A DNA stretch of 64,000 nt from Cellulosimicrobium protaetiae (GCF_009708005.2 NZ_CP052757.1:3224001-3288000); one strand, 5' to 3'; counted from the first letter of the stretch, positions 10,742-20,610 are shown. The notes: a model not told the origin generated them from the sequence alone. A program made the numbers and translations.

Positions 10742-11171
10742 GACACGTCCTTTCGCCGTGCGGCCCGGGATCCACCCGGTGCGCGCACGCTTCTGGCGGC
10801 CCCTCCCGGAGGACGGACCGCGGTGCGGTTGTCGGTGACGACCTCGTGGTCGCACCCCTGGCGCCACCCGAGCCGACGCCCGCGCCGCACCCTGCGAGCA
10901 GGGGCGAGCGGGACCGACGCCGGACGCGGCCCCACCCGTCCGGCGGAGCCGGGAGCACGGGCGAGGACGTGACGCGCGATGTCGACCGGCTCCGCCCTCG
11001 GCCGGGGTCGGGACCCCGGTCCGGGCACGGCGAACGCGCCGGTCGCAGCGGCAAGTCTACCCGACGGCTCGGCCGACCACAGCCGCCGTCCCCGGGTACG
11101 CGGCGGGCCGCCCGTCCACAGGCCGGCACGACCGCGACCCGCTCTCCGGCGGGGTACGACACCCTGGCGCG
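10742..11171 (-). promoter_or_regulatory. rpsB leader and promoter region; divergent intergenic region with no gene seen
   Basis: This 430-nt stretch between the divergent rpsB and M23-family genes has no convincing coding frame. On the minus strand a -10-like TAGACT lies at 11054-11059 with no good -35. If used, rpsB would have a leader of about 300 nt. A hairpin with an 8-bp stem is at 11002-11019. A long structured leader would fit autogenous control of ribosomal protein synthesis, but I recognise no known motif. Confidence 0.35.
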
Positions 11172-11792
11172 ATGGCTCCCGACCACCTCTCGCTCACCGT
11201 CACCTCGACAGCCCCCTCGCCGTCGCCCGCGGCACCCCGTCGGCGCACGCTCGGGATCGTGCTGAGCGTGCTCGTCCTGTCCGCCGGCCCCGTGGCGGAC
11301 GCCGCGCCCGGCGCCGTGGTCACGCCCCACGCACTCGCGGAGGCCTCGGCCACCGCCGCCTGGGTGCCCCCGCTCGACCTCGCGCCCGACGACCTGGAGG
11401 TCCTCGCGCCCTTCGACCCGCCCGAGCAGGACTGGCTCCCCGGGCACCGGGGCGTCGACCTCGCCGCGACGCCCGGCGCCCCGGTCCGTTCCCCGGCACC
11501 GGGGGTCGTGACGTTCGCCGGTCCCGTCGCGGGCCGCGGCGTGGTCGTCGTCACGCACGACGACGGGCTGCGCACCTCGCTCGAACCCGTGACCGGCGTC
11601 GTCCCGCGGGGGTCGCGGGTCGCGGCCGGCGCGGTCGTCGGCACGCTCCAGGCCTCGCAGGACGCCCTCGGGAGCCACTGCCCGGGGACCTGCGTGCACT
11701 GGGGCGTGCGGCGCGGGGATCGCTACGTGGACCCGCTCGCCCTCCTGGGCGACCGTCCGCCGATCGTGCTCCTCCCGCTCGGGGAGCCGTGA
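11172..11792 (+). CDS. M23-family (LytM-fold) peptidase-like protein, catalytic site altered
   Basis: A 206-residue exported protein. Residues 23-45 form an Arg-rich start plus hydrophobic segment ending ADAAPG, consistent with a Sec signal peptide. The C-terminal half has an M23 fold: HRGVDLAA gives the first zinc ligands (H92, D96), and PGTCVHWGV replaces the usual H-x-H by C-x-H (C174, H176). Loss of the first His of this motif removes the usual general base, so activity on peptidoglycan is doubtful; it could be a cell-wall binding or regulatory relative. It is commonly found between rpsB and xerC in Actinobacteria. The ribosome site is weak, so the start is provisional. Confidence 0.75.
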   Translation: MAPDHLSLTVTSTAPSPSPAAPRRRTLGIVLSVLVLSAGPVADAAPGAVVTPHALAEASATAAWVPPLDLAPDDLEVLAPFDPPEQDWLPGHRGVDLAATPGAPVRSPAPGVVTFAGPVAGRGVVVVTHDDGLRTSLEPVTGVVPRGSRVAAGAVVGTLQASQDALGSHCPGTCVHWGVRRGDRYVDPLALLGDRPPIVLLPLGEP

Positions 11793-11809
11793 CCGGGTGC
11801 GGCAGGGTG

Positions 11810-12805
11810 TCAGGCGCGAGGGAAGGCCTGCTCGAACGAGCTCCGCAGCCGCTCCGCGGTGACGTGCGTGTAGCGCTGGGTCGTCGCGAGCGAGGAGTGC
11901 CCGAGGATCTCCTGGACGCTGCGCAGGTCGGACCCGCCCGCCAGCAGGTGGGTCGCGGCGCTGTGGCGCAGGTCGTGCGGGGCGACGTCGTCGACCCCGG
12001 CGTCGGCGGCGAGCCGGTGCACGGCGTCGCGCACCTGCCGCTCACCCCAGCGGCCGCCGCGGTCACCGACGAGGAGCGCAGGACCGCTCCGCGCCGTGAC
12101 CAGCGCGGGGCGCCCGACGTCGAGCCACCGGTCCAGTGCGCGGGCCGCCGGGACCCCGAACGGGACGACCCGTTCCTTGTCCCCCTTGCCGAGCACGCGG
12201 ACGACACGCTGTGCGAGGTCCACGTCGTCCACGTCCGTGCCGGCGAGCTCGCCGACACGGACACCGGCCCCGTAGAGCAGCTCCGCCGCCGCCCACTCCC
12301 GCACGCGTGCCGGGTCGCCCTCGACCGCGGCCTCGCGCGCCGCGTCGAGCATCCGGGCCGCCGCGTCGACCGCGAGGACGGTCGGCAGCGTGCGCGGCAC
12401 ACGAGGGCTCGCCAGGCGTGCCGCAGGGTCGTCCGCGACGCGGCCGGTCCGCCGCGCCCAGTCGAAGAACGCTCGTGCGGCCGCTCCTCGACGCGCGAGC
12501 GTCGCCCGTGCGAGGCCCCTCTCCGACTGCTCGGTCAGCCAGGTGCGGAGCGCAGCCAGGTCGACCTCCGCGAGCGTCCCCGTGCCGTGCCGTGCGACAT
12601 GACGCAGCAGCGCCTCGACGTCGCCGACGTACGCGCGCACCGTGTGGTCGGACGAGCCCTGGGCGACACGGAGGTGCGCGGCGAAGTCGTCGACGGCCAC
12701 ACGGAACGTCTCGGGCAACGCCTCCGGGGTGGTGGCCTGCGGCTCGTCGGGCGCGACGGGCGCCGTGCCCCCGTCTCCGCCTCCGGTCGGTCGGGTCTCC
12801 GTCAC
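11810..12805 (-). CDS. xerC: Tyrosine recombinase XerC
   Basis: Site-specific recombinase that with XerD resolves chromosome dimers at dif. The catalytic set is complete: Arg in GAGVRVGELAG, Lys in LGKGDKERVVPF, HDLRHSAATHLL with His and Arg, and LGHSSLATTQRYTHV with His and the nucleophilic Tyr. An N-terminal SAM-like core-binding domain (about residues 35-120) precedes it. I take the GTG at 12805 (331 residues); the site is weak and an ATG at 12922 would add 39 low-complexity residues. It lies tail-to-tail with the M23-like gene and downstream of dprA. Confidence 0.9.
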   Translation of the reverse strand: MTETRPTGGGDGGTAPVAPDEPQATTPEALPETFRVAVDDFAAHLRVAQGSSDHTVRAYVGDVEALLRHVARHGTGTLAEVDLAALRTWLTEQSERGLARATLARRGAAARAFFDWARRTGRVADDPAARLASPRVPRTLPTVLAVDAAARMLDAAREAAVEGDPARVREWAAAELLYGAGVRVGELAGTDVDDVDLAQRVVRVLGKGDKERVVPFGVPAARALDRWLDVGRPALVTARSGPALLVGDRGGRWGERQVRDAVHRLAADAGVDDVAPHDLRHSAATHLLAGGSDLRSVQEILGHSSLATTQRYTHVTAERLRSSFEQAFPRA

Positions 12806-12953
12806 GCTCCCAGTCTGCTGCCGGGCCGAGCCGGGCGCGTGGAGGCGCTCCGGGGGCGCCTCCTCCGGGCCGTCTCCGTGCCCGGTGCTCGGGCCGACGA
12901 GCGTGCCCGCGTCCCCGGGCACCGCCGAGCCGGCGTGACGCCTCGCGCACGAC

Positions 12954-14279
12954 TCATCCCGGGCGCACGCGCCGCCAACCGCCTGCCGTGCGCTCGGCCA
13001 GGCCGCGGACCTCCAGCCTGCCGAGGGCGCTCATCGCGTCGGCGACCGCGAGCCCGGCCGAGCGGGCGACCGCGTCCGTCGGCGCGCCCGAACGGAGCGG
13101 GAGCGCGTCCCACGCACGGGTCTCGACACCGTCGAGACCGTCGTAGTCGGCGCGGCGCGACGCGCCCCCTGCCACGGGAGGCGCACCGGGTGCGGCGTCG
13201 CGCGTCAGGCTCCCCGCGAGCTCCGCCACCTCGTCGGCGTCGGTGACGCACACCGCGGCACCGTCCCGCAGCAGCCGGTGGCAACCCGTCGACGCCATCG
13301 ACGTCACCGGCCCGGGCACCGCACCGACCGGTCGGGAGAGCTCGGTCGCCCGGGTCGCCGTGCTGAGCGACCCCGAGCGCCAGGCCGCCTCGACGACGAC
13401 GGTCGCCCCCGAGAACGCCGCGATGAGCCGGTTGCGCTGCAGGAACCGCACCCGGCTCGGTACGGAGCCGGGCGGTACCTCGGACACCACCGCTCCCCCG
13501 GTCTCGACGACGGCGCGGAGCAGGTCCGTGTTCCCCGCCGGGTAGAGCCGGTCCACCCCGCCCGCGAGGAACGCCACCGTCGGCCCGCCCGACACGAGCG
13601 CCGCCCGGTGCGCGGCGGCGTCGATCCCGTAGGCACCGCCGGACACCACGGTGAACCCTCGTGCGGCGACCCCGGAGGCGATCTCGCCCGTGACGTGCCG
13701 CCCGTAGTCGGTGCACGCGCGCGCCCCGACCACGGCCACGGACCGGGCGGCGAGCCCCGCGAGACCGGGTGCGCCCCGCACCCACAGCGCGATCGGCACC
13801 GCCGCGCCGAGGTCGGCGAGGGCGCCGGGCCACCCGGGGTCGCCCGGGACGACGAGGGTGCCCCCGAGTCGTTCCAGGACGCGCAGCTCACGTCGCGGGT
13901 CGAGCCCGTCGAGCCGTGGCGCCCACCGCGCGACACCTCGCAGGAGCCGTGCGACGGAGCGGCTCCTGGCGTCGTGCGACGCCCCGTCGCCGCTCGGGTC
14001 CTCGGGCACCGGGCCGGCGAGCCCGACCCCGCGCGTCGGCCCCGACGTGGGGACGGTCTCGGAGCGGGCGACGAGCGTACGACGAGCCTCGGCCGGGTCG
14101 TCGACGGCCTCGTGGAGCCAGGCGAGCGCCGGTCCGGCGCCGAGCTGCTCCACGAGCGCGACCGCGACGTCGTCCCCGGGCTCGGCGATGCGTGACCAGG
14201 CCGCGCGGGCGAGCCGGTCGTCGGTGACGTCGAACACGGGCCGCCGCGACGCGCTCGGACGGGTCGGGCGCTCAGCCAC
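12954..14279 (-). CDS. dprA: DNA-processing protein DprA/Smf
   Basis: DprA loads RecA on incoming single-stranded DNA in transformation and also protects DNA in recombination. The Rossmann core shows VAVVGARACTDYGRHV, SGGAYGIDAAAHRAAL and FLAGGVDRLYPAGN, which line the DNA-binding pocket; a C-terminal winged-helix segment (TDAVARSAGLAVADAMSAL) follows. A helical N-terminal region of about 90 residues is less conserved. The GTG at 14279 overlaps the comM stop by 8 nt, arguing for coupling; an ATG at 14312 would overlap more. At 441 residues it is at the long end for the family. Confidence 0.9.
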   Translation of the reverse strand: MAERPTRPSASRRPVFDVTDDRLARAAWSRIAEPGDDVAVALVEQLGAGPALAWLHEAVDDPAEARRTLVARSETVPTSGPTRGVGLAGPVPEDPSGDGASHDARSRSVARLLRGVARWAPRLDGLDPRRELRVLERLGGTLVVPGDPGWPGALADLGAAVPIALWVRGAPGLAGLAARSVAVVGARACTDYGRHVTGEIASGVAARGFTVVSGGAYGIDAAAHRAALVSGGPTVAFLAGGVDRLYPAGNTDLLRAVVETGGAVVSEVPPGSVPSRVRFLQRNRLIAAFSGATVVVEAAWRSGSLSTATRATELSRPVGAVPGPVTSMASTGCHRLLRDGAAVCVTDADEVAELAGSLTRDAAPGAPPVAGGASRRADYDGLDGVETRAWDALPLRSGAPTDAVARSAGLAVADAMSALGRLEVRGLAERTAGGWRRVRPG

Positions 14280-15810
14280 GGTAGCCCCGTGTGCGGAGGG
14301 CGAGGCCGGCACCGACGTCGCTCCGGCTCGGCGCGTCGCGGCCCGCGAGGTCGGCCACCGTCCACGCGAGACGCAGCACGCGGTCGGCGCCGCGCAGGCT
14401 CAGGGTGCCCCGGTCGAGCGCCGTGTCGACGTCCGCGAGCAGACCGGGGTCGGCGCCGAGACGCTCCCGCAGCCAGGTGCCGGGCACCTCGGCGTTCGTC
14501 CGCCACGGTGTCCCCGCCAGGCGGGCCGCGGCCGCGGCCCGCGCGGCGCCGACCCGGCGCGCGACGACGGCGCTCGCCTCCGGCGCGCCCGCTCCTGCCC
14601 GCTCGACGCGGGTCACGGGCCGGACCTCGACCTGCACGTCGACCCGGTCGAGCAGCGGCCCGGAGAGCCTGCCGAAGTACCGCCGCTGCGCGACGGGCGA
14701 GCACGTGCACTCGAGGCCCTTGCCGACCCCCTTGCCGCACGGGCACGGGTTGGCGGCGAGGACGAGCTGGAAGCGCGCCGGGTACCGGGCGGTCCCGCCG
14801 GCCCGGTGGATCACGAGCTCGCCGTGCTCCAGGGGCTGCCGCAACGTCTGGAGGACCCGCGCCCCGAACTCGGGGGCCTCGTCCAGGAAGAGGACCCCGC
14901 GGTGGGCGCGCGACGCGGCACCGGGACGCGGCAGGCCGCTCCCTCCGCCGACGATCGCCGCCGGGGTCGCGGTGTGGTGGGGGTCCTCGAAGGGCGGCCG
15001 CCGGAGCAGACCGGCGCCCGGGTCGAAGACCCCGGCGACCGAGTGGACGGCGGTGACCTCGACCGCCTCGCTCTCCGTGAGGTCGGGCAGGATGCCGGGG
15101 AGCCGCGACGCGAGCATCGTCTTGCCCGCCCCGGGCGCCCCGACCAGGAGCAGGTGGTGGCCGCCCGCGGCCGCCACCTCGAGCGCGTGCCGCGCCTCGC
15201 CCTGGCCCACGACGTCGGCCAGGTCGCCCGGCCGGGCGCGCACGTCGGCCGCGCGCGGTACGACGACCGGCGGCACGCCACCGCCCGGTCCGTCGAGCAT
15301 CGCCCCGTGCAGGCGCGCCACGTCCGCGAGGCTCGCCGCCCCCACCACGCGCGCGCCCGGGACGAGGCTCGCCTCCTCGACGTCGGCAGCAGGGACGACG
15401 ACGTCGCGGAACCCGGACGCGACGGCGGCCGCCACGGCCGGCAGGACTCCGCGCACGGGCTGGAGCCGGCCGTCGAGCCCCAGCTCCCCGAGGTGCACCA
15501 CGTCCTGCACGGCGCGCGCCGGGACGACCTGTGCCCCGGCGAGCAGCGCGACGGCGATCGCGACGTCGAAGCCCGTCCCCGACTTCGGCAGCGCGGCCGG
15601 GGAGAGGTTGATCGTGACCTTGCGCTGGGGCCACGGGATCCCCGACGAGGTGACCGCGGCGCGGACACGGTCCCGTGACTCGCTCAGCGCCGTGTCGGGG
15701 AGCCCGACGAGCACGAACCCGGGCACCGACGCCGCGAGGTGCGCCTGGACCTCCACGACGTGCCCCGTGAGCCCGACGAGCGCGACCGCGCGGGTCGTGC
15801 CGAGGCCCAT
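14272..15810 (-). CDS. comM: ComM/YifB-type AAA+ ATPase (Mg-chelatase-like)
   Basis: Hexameric helicase-like AAA+ protein that aids branch migration during natural transformation. The 512 residues comprise an N-terminal Lon-protease-like domain (GLPDTALSESRDRVRAAV, INLSPAALPKSGTGFDVAIA), Walker A GAPGAGKTML, Walker B LFLDEAPEF, and a C-terminal Mg-chelatase domain ending in ALRTRGYRG. Four cysteines around ANPCPCGKGVG and LECTC may bind zinc, as in relatives. The ATG at 15810 overlaps the yraN stop (TGATG), so translation is coupled; the order yraN-comM-dprA is widely conserved. Confidence 0.93.
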   Translation of the reverse strand: MGLGTTRAVALVGLTGHVVEVQAHLAASVPGFVLVGLPDTALSESRDRVRAAVTSSGIPWPQRKVTINLSPAALPKSGTGFDVAIAVALLAGAQVVPARAVQDVVHLGELGLDGRLQPVRGVLPAVAAAVASGFRDVVVPAADVEEASLVPGARVVGAASLADVARLHGAMLDGPGGGVPPVVVPRAADVRARPGDLADVVGQGEARHALEVAAAGGHHLLLVGAPGAGKTMLASRLPGILPDLTESEAVEVTAVHSVAGVFDPGAGLLRRPPFEDPHHTATPAAIVGGGSGLPRPGAASRAHRGVLFLDEAPEFGARVLQTLRQPLEHGELVIHRAGGTARYPARFQLVLAANPCPCGKGVGKGLECTCSPVAQRRYFGRLSGPLLDRVDVQVEVRPVTRVERAGAGAPEASAVVARRVGAARAAAAARLAGTPWRTNAEVPGTWLRERLGADPGLLADVDTALDRGTLSLRGADRVLRLAWTVADLAGRDAPSRSDVGAGLALRTRGYRG

Positions 15811-16169
15811 CAGGCGCTCACCCCGACGAGGTGCTCGACCTGCGCGGCGCCCGCCCTGGCCACGACCACGGCCACGACGTCGATCCGGACCGACCGGGCC
15901 CGGACGTCGTGGGTCGCGAGCCACTCACCGGTCAGGCGTCGCAGGCGACCGAGCTTCGCCGCGGTGACGGCCTGCGCCGGGTGCCCGAAGCCCGTCCCCC
16001 GCCGGGTCTTGACCTCGACGACCACCAGGACGTCACCGTCCAGGGCGACGACGTCGAGCTCGCCGCGCGTCCCGCGCCAGTTGCGGTCGAGCAGGGTCCA
16101 GCCCGCCTCGACCAGGTGGGCCGCGGCCACCTTCTCCCCGTACCGCCCGACGGCGTCGTTCGCTCCCAT
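15810..16169 (-). CDS. YraN/UPF0102 family nuclease-like protein
   Basis: A 119-residue protein with the restriction-endonuclease-like signature GELDVVALDGDVLVVVEVK, where Glu, Asp and the ExK motif form the predicted metal site. The function in cells is not settled; it is usually next to rnhB and comM. The ATG at 16169 has a consensus GGAGGTGA site, which decides against the GTG at 16190. It overlaps comM by one base on the stop. Confidence 0.88.
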   Translation of the reverse strand: MGANDAVGRYGEKVAAAHLVEAGWTLLDRNWRGTRGELDVVALDGDVLVVVEVKTRRGTGFGHPAQAVTAAKLGRLRRLTGEWLATHDVRARSVRIDVVAVVVARAGAAQVEHLVGVSA

Positions 16170-16283
16170 GGGCTCACCTCCGCCGCCCACCGTGGAGGTC
16201 GACGGGTGCGCGGCGCCAGGTGCGCGTGCGGCCCTGTGGGCACCACCGTCAGAGGACGTGCCTGTGGACGGCCAGGACCCTTG

Positions 16284-16583
16284 TCAGAGCTGGAGCTCGG
16301 CCTTCGCGAGCTCCTCGACGTTGACGTCCTTGAACGTCACCACGCGGACCGACTTCACGAACCGGGCCGACCGGTACACGTCCCAGACCCACGCGTCGGC
16401 GAGCCGCAGCTCGAAGTACACCTCACCGGCCGCGGACCGCACCTGGAGGTCCACCTGGTTCGCCAGGTAGAAGCGGCGTTCGGTCTCCACCACGTACGAG
16501 AACAGGCCCACCACGTCGCGGTACTCGCGGTACAGCGCGAGCTCCATCTCGGTCTCGTAGTTCTCGAGGTCTTCGGCGCTCAC
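16284..16583 (-). CDS. DUF2469 family protein
   Basis: Small protein of 99 residues opening SAEDLENYETEMELALYREY after the GTG, which is the characteristic start of a family restricted to Actinobacteria and nearly always beside rnhB. It is acidic and rich in aromatic residues, with no membrane segment. The function is unknown. The GTG at 16583 follows GGAGG closely; an ATG at 16601 would add six residues. The 114 nt to yraN hold nothing I can recognise. Confidence 0.88.
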   Translation of the reverse strand: MSAEDLENYETEMELALYREYRDVVGLFSYVVETERRFYLANQVDLQVRSAAGEVYFELRLADAWVWDVYRSARFVKSVRVVTFKDVNVEELAKAELQL

Positions 16584-16643
16584 GCCTCCATCATGGACCA
16601 TCGCCGGGCCCGCGCTCGTCGCGGCGCCGACGCGCGTCGTTCG

Positions 16644-17483
16644 TCAGCTCGTGGCCAGACCCGCCGCCGGGTCGAGCTCCAGCACGTCGACCGGTTCGCC
16701 GTAGGCCGGGGCGTCGAGCACCTCGTCGCCCCGCTCGGGCAGGCGCCACGACCTGCGGTGCTGCGGCGTCGGCCCGTGCTCGCGCAGCGCGTCGACGTGC
16801 GCCGCCGCACCGTAGCCCTTGTTCTGGTCCCACCCGAAGGCGGGGTACTGCCGCGCGAGGCTGGTCATGAGACCGTCGCGCTCCGTCTTCGCGAGGACGC
16901 TCGCCGCGGCGACCGACGCGCACTGGAGGTCGGCCTTGACCAGGGTGCGCACGCGGGGGTCAGCGAACCGCTCGTCGTCGTGGGGGTCGAGGTCGAACGC
17001 CTCGAAGAGGTCGACCGCCGACGGCCTGCTGAGCCAGTCGTGCTTGCCGTCCAGGAGCACCGCGTCGACGTCCCCGACCGTCCGGCGGACCTGCGCGAGC
17101 GCGCGCCGCCCCGCGAGGCGCAGTGCGCCCACGATGCCGTGCGCGTCGATCTCGGCAGGTCCCGCGTGGCCCACGGCCCACGCGACGCTCCACGAGCGTG
17201 CGAGCGGGACGAGAGCCTCGCGGGCGGCCGCCGTGAGGAGCTTGGAGTCGGTGAGTCCGGGCGGGCAGGGCTTCGTCGTGAGGTCGACGACCACGACGCC
17301 CACGGAGACCGGGCCGGCGAGCGCTCCGCGGCCGACCTCGTCCATGCCGGCGACGAGCCGCGCGCCGTCGCGCAGCATCGCGCGCTCCTGGCGCAGGTCC
17401 GGACGCCGCCGCGCGGGCGCACGCCTCGCGGCCCTCGGCGACGCCGTGCCGGGAGCCGGACGGGCGACGGCGTCGAGCGTCAC
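16644..17483 (-). CDS. rnhB: Ribonuclease HII
   Basis: Removes ribonucleotides from DNA by cutting RNA:DNA hybrids. [13 protein letters not shown] holds the first catalytic Asp and Glu (residues 48-49), followed by LTDSKLL, the conserved DGKHDW segment and a later Asp in [19 protein letters not shown]. The C-terminus [18 protein letters not shown] is typical. The GTG at 17483 overlaps the lepB stop (GTGA), so the two genes are translationally coupled. The N-terminal 35 residues are Arg/Ala-rich and not part of the fold; 279 residues in all. Confidence 0.94.
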   Translation of the reverse strand: MTLDAVARPAPGTASPRAARRAPARRRPDLRQERAMLRDGARLVAGMDEVGRGALAGPVSVGVVVVDLTTKPCPPGLTDSKLLTAAAREALVPLARSWSVAWAVGHAGPAEIDAHGIVGALRLAGRRALAQVRRTVGDVDAVLLDGKHDWLSRPSAVDLFEAFDLDPHDDERFADPRVRTLVKADLQCASVAAASVLAKTERDGLMTSLARQYPAFGWDQNKGYGAAAHVDALREHGPTPQHRRSWRLPERGDEVLDAPAYGEPVDVLELDPAAGLATS

Positions 17484-18304
17484 GGCTCCACCGCGGGCAC
17501 GTCGGCGAACACGTCGCCGGGGTTGCGCAGCAGGCCGAGGTGCGACAACGGCCAGACCTTGACGAAGGCCGTCCCGACGACGTTCCCCATCGGGACGAAA
17601 CCACCGCCCGGCTTCCCGGTGTTGTAGCGCGAGTCCGCCGAGTTCTGCCGGTTGTCGCCCATGACGAACAGCATGTCGTCGGGGACCGTGGTGTCGAACG
17701 GGTCCTGGCTCGGGACCGACCCGGGCTTGATGTACGTCTCGTCGATCGACACGCCGTTGACGCTCACGCGCCCCTCCGCGTCGCAGCACACCACGTGGTC
17801 ACCGGGCGTGCCGATCACCCGCTTGATGAGGTGCTCGCCCGTGTCCTGCGGCAGCAGACCGACGAACGTCAGCGCCGCGCGCACGGCCTCCGAGACCGGG
17901 CTCTCCTCCTGCGGCACCGGCGGCGGCAGCCACCCGCCCGGGTCCTTGAACACCACGACGTCGCCGCGGTGCACGTCGAACGCCCCCGGCACGAGCCGGG
18001 ACACCATCACCCGGTCACCCTCGACCAGCGTGTCCTCCATCGAGGCGCTCGGGATGAAGAACGCCTGCACCAGGAACGTCTTGATGAGCAGCGACAGCAC
18101 CAGCGCGCTGACCACGATGATCGCCGTCTCGCGCAGCAGCGACGACTTGCGCGCCGGACGCTCGGACCCGCGTCCCGACCGGTGCTCCCCGGGCCCCGCG
18201 AGGTGCTCCCCGTGCGGGGTCTGCTCGTCGCCCCGAGGACCGAGCGCCGCGCGCTCGGTGCCGGCGTCGGGATGCGGGCCGCGGGGCGGGGCGCTGTCGG
18301 TCAC
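17480..18304 (-). CDS. lepB: Type I signal peptidase
   Basis: Membrane-bound Ser/Lys protease that removes Sec and Tat signal peptides outside the cytoplasmic membrane. A 55-residue Pro/Gly-rich cytoplasmic N-tail precedes one transmembrane helix (about 58-83). The catalytic Ser88 is in PSASMEDTL and the general-base Lys161 in [26 protein letters not shown] is the C-terminal box. A Pro-rich insertion ([12 protein letters not shown]) is a common actinobacterial feature. GTG start at 18304. It follows rplS and precedes rnhB on the same strand. Confidence 0.95.
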   Translation of the reverse strand: MTDSAPPRGPHPDAGTERAALGPRGDEQTPHGEHLAGPGEHRSGRGSERPARKSSLLRETAIIVVSALVLSLLIKTFLVQAFFIPSASMEDTLVEGDRVMVSRLVPGAFDVHRGDVVVFKDPGGWLPPPVPQEESPVSEAVRAALTFVGLLPQDTGEHLIKRVIGTPGDHVVCCDAEGRVSVNGVSIDETYIKPGSVPSQDPFDTTVPDDMLFVMGDNRQNSADSRYNTGKPGGGFVPMGNVVGTAFVKVWPLSHLGLLRNPGDVFADVPAVEP

Positions 18305-18377
18305 GCGTTCACAATGCCACCTTCTGCCGTCTTCCGAGAAACGGACCGGCTCTCGGACCGCGTGTTCTCGGGAACGA

Positions 18378-18414
18378 CGACGGCGGCCGCCCCTCGAGGG
18401 GACGACCGCCGTCG
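18378..18414 (-). terminator. Stem-loop after rplS
   Basis: A 9-bp perfect outer stem (18378-18386 with 18406-18414) encloses a CCCC-TCGA-GGGG inner hairpin, starting about 45 nt after the rplS stop on the minus strand. No T-run is present. It probably separates rplS from lepB transcription. Confidence 0.55.
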
Positions 18415-18459
18415 GACGAGCGGAGCAGCAGGTCCGGTCAGGAGCCTGCCGGCAGCCGA

Positions 18460-18819
18460 TCAGCGAGCGGGCGCGGTCTCGCGCTTCTCCTTGATCTTCG
18501 CCTTCTTGCCGCGCAGCGCGCGCAGGTAGTACAGCTTGGCGCGACGCACGTCACCGCGCGTCACGACCTCGACCGACTCGATGGACGGCGAGTGCACGGG
18601 GAACGTGCGCTCGACACCGACACCGAAGCTGATCTTGCGGACCGTGAACGTCTCACGGACGCCGCTGCCCTGACGGGCGATGACGACGCCCTGGAACGCC
18701 TGGACGCGGGAGCGGTTGCCCTCGACGACCTTGACGTTGACCTTGAGCGTGTCGCCGGGACGGAAGTCCGGGACGTCGCTGCGCAGCGATGCTGCGTCGA
18801 CGCTGTCCAGCGTGTGCAT
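18460..18819 (-). CDS. rplS: 50S ribosomal protein L19
   Basis: Large-subunit protein at the subunit interface. The 119-residue sequence has [42 protein letters not shown] and [19 protein letters not shown], in the family order and length. The ATG at 18819 has GGAGAAG 4-8 nt before it, overriding a longer frame. The 279-nt gap to trmD holds a -10-like CAGAAT at 19026-19031 on the minus strand, which would give a leader near 200 nt; I cannot assign a known leader motif. Confidence 0.96.
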   Translation of the reverse strand: MHTLDSVDAASLRSDVPDFRPGDTLKVNVKVVEGNRSRVQAFQGVVIARQGSGVRETFTVRKISFGVGVERTFPVHSPSIESVEVVTRGDVRRAKLYYLRALRGKKAKIKEKRETAPAR

Positions 18820-19098
18820 GGTGCTTCTCCTCGCCCGCCACAGGTCGGACGCGTGCTCGTGGCCCGGGCGCGCCGGGCCGTCGTCGTCTGTCGATGGGGT
18901 GTGCCGTGCTGGGCGCGGACGGTCGACCACCTCGCGGTCGTCGACGCGTCGTGCCAGTCCGCCCGAGGATCCGGGCGCGGGCTCCCCTGTGGCAGAGGTT
19001 CCGGGGCGGCACACACCGATCGACCATTCTGCCACACCCGGAAGGTCGAGCGGCAGCCAGGCCCGTCGCCGACCCCGTTTCGTGAGCGGCGGGGGTGG

Positions 19099-19941
19099 TC
19101 AGGGAGCGTCGCGCGCGACGAGCGCGAGCCGGTCGTCGACGACGGACCACCCCGCGCCCGCGAGGACCTCCAGGTCGTGCCGGTCGAGCGTGCCGACGTC
19201 GAGCGCGCGCACCATGTCCGGCCGTCGCGCGGCCGTGCGCCGCAGGGCCTGGTCACGGCGCCAGCGGTGGATCCGCGCGTGGTGCCCGGAGAGCAGCACG
19301 TCCGGCACCTCCAGGTCGCCCCAGGCCGGCGGCTTCGTGTACACGGGGTACTCGAGCAGTCCCGCGGCGCCGTGCGACTCCTCGACGAGCGACTCGGGGT
19401 TGCCCACGACGCCCGGCAGCAGCCGTCCGACGGCCTCGACCATGACGAGCGCCGCGACCTCGCCCCCGTTGAGCACGTAGTCGCCGATCGACAGCTCGCT
19501 GACCCGCATCCCGGTGGAGCGGTAGTGCTCGGCGACGCGCGCGTCGATCCCCTCGTAGCGCCCGCAGGCGACGACGAGGTGCTCCTCGGTCGCGAGCGCC
19601 TCCGCGGTGCGCTGCGTGAACGTCTCGCCCGACGGCGTCGGTACCACCAGGTGGGCCGGCGCGCCCTCGCGCGGGGTGCGGTCGACGGCTACCGACGACC
19701 CGGACGGGTCCGCACGGCCCGTCACCTCGTCGATGGCGCGGCCCCAGACGTCGGGCCGCATGACCATGCCCGCACCTCCGCCGAACGGCGTGTCGTCCAC
19801 GGTGCGGTGCCGGTCCGTCGTCCAGTCCCGCAGGTCGTGGACGCGCAGGTCGAGGATCCCTGCCGCGCGGGCCTTGCCGACGAGCGACAGGTCGAGCGAC
19901 GCGAGGTAGTCGGGGAAGATCGTGACGACGTCGATGCGCAC
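19099..19941 (-). CDS. trmD: tRNA (guanine37-N1)-methyltransferase
   Basis: Makes m1G37 in tRNAs, preventing +1 frameshifting. The trefoil-knot SPOUT fold is shown by [12 protein letters not shown] at the start, [11 protein letters not shown] and the SAM-binding knot [11 protein letters not shown]; the catalytic Asp region [12 protein letters not shown] follows. At 280 residues it has a C-terminal extension of roughly 30 residues compared with E. coli. GTG start at 19941, 2 nt after the rimM stop, so it is part of the rpsP-khpA-rimM-trmD operon. Confidence 0.95.
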   Translation of the reverse strand: MRIDVVTIFPDYLASLDLSLVGKARAAGILDLRVHDLRDWTTDRHRTVDDTPFGGGAGMVMRPDVWGRAIDEVTGRADPSGSSVAVDRTPREGAPAHLVVPTPSGETFTQRTAEALATEEHLVVACGRYEGIDARVAEHYRSTGMRVSELSIGDYVLNGGEVAALVMVEAVGRLLPGVVGNPESLVEESHGAAGLLEYPVYTKPPAWGDLEVPDVLLSGHHARIHRWRRDQALRRTAARRPDMVRALDVGTLDRHDLEVLAGAGWSVVDDRLALVARDAP

Positions 19942-19943
19942 GG

Positions 19944-20540
19944 TCAGGCCTCGCCGTCGTGCTCGTCGCCCTGCTCGCGCGCACCGGCGACCGATGCGTC
20001 GCCGCCTCCCTCCGGTGCCGCCACCTCGAGCCGGTCGGCGTCCGAGGCGAGCAGCCCGCCCGGCGGGTCGAGCACGACGCGGCCCCCGGCCACGTCGACG
20101 AGCGGGACGATCTGCCGGACGAACGGGACGAGGGTGCGGGCGCCGCCCGTCTCGCGCAGCACGAGGACGTCGTGCGCGGGCAGGTGCTCGAGGCCGTCGA
20201 CACGCCCGAGCACCCGGCCGTCAGCGTCCTCCGCCCGGAGCCCGACGAGCTCGTGCGGGTACCACGCGTCCTCCTCGTCGGAGGCGTCGACGTCGACCAC
20301 GAGCTCGACCCCCCGCAGCGCCTCCGCGGCCGTGCGGTCGCGGACGCCCTCGAAGCCGACGAGCCACCGCCCCTGGTGCACGCGCACCGTCCCGACGGTC
20401 AGCGGCCCGGCCGTCGAGGGGCGCGTCTCCAGGCGCTCGCCCACGGCGAGACGCTCCTCGGGATCGTCGGTGCGCAGGTCGAGCGCGACCTCGCCACGCA
20501 GTCCGTGCGCCTTGCCGACGCGCGCGACGGTCAGCTCCAT
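19944..20540 (-). CDS. rimM: 16S rRNA maturation factor RimM
   Basis: Assists assembly of the 30S head, binding S19. The 198-residue protein has the N-terminal beta-barrel ([14 protein letters not shown]) and the C-terminal PRC-barrel ([24 protein letters not shown] with [13 protein letters not shown]). The ATG at 20540 lies 8 nt after AGGAG; the GTG at 20549 sits almost on that site and is less likely. The last 25 residues are Gly/Glu-rich. It precedes trmD with 2 nt between. Confidence 0.94.
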   Translation of the reverse strand: MELTVARVGKAHGLRGEVALDLRTDDPEERLAVGERLETRPSTAGPLTVGTVRVHQGRWLVGFEGVRDRTAAEALRGVELVVDVDASDEEDAWYPHELVGLRAEDADGRVLGRVDGLEHLPAHDVLVLRETGGARTLVPFVRQIVPLVDVAGGRVVLDPPGGLLASDADRLEVAAPEGGGDASVAGAREQGDEHDGEA

Positions 20541-20610
20541 GGTCGTCACTCCTCCGGGGTCCTGGTCGGGGCCGGTGCCGGGCGGGCACCTGGTAGGGGG
20601 TGGGTGCAGG

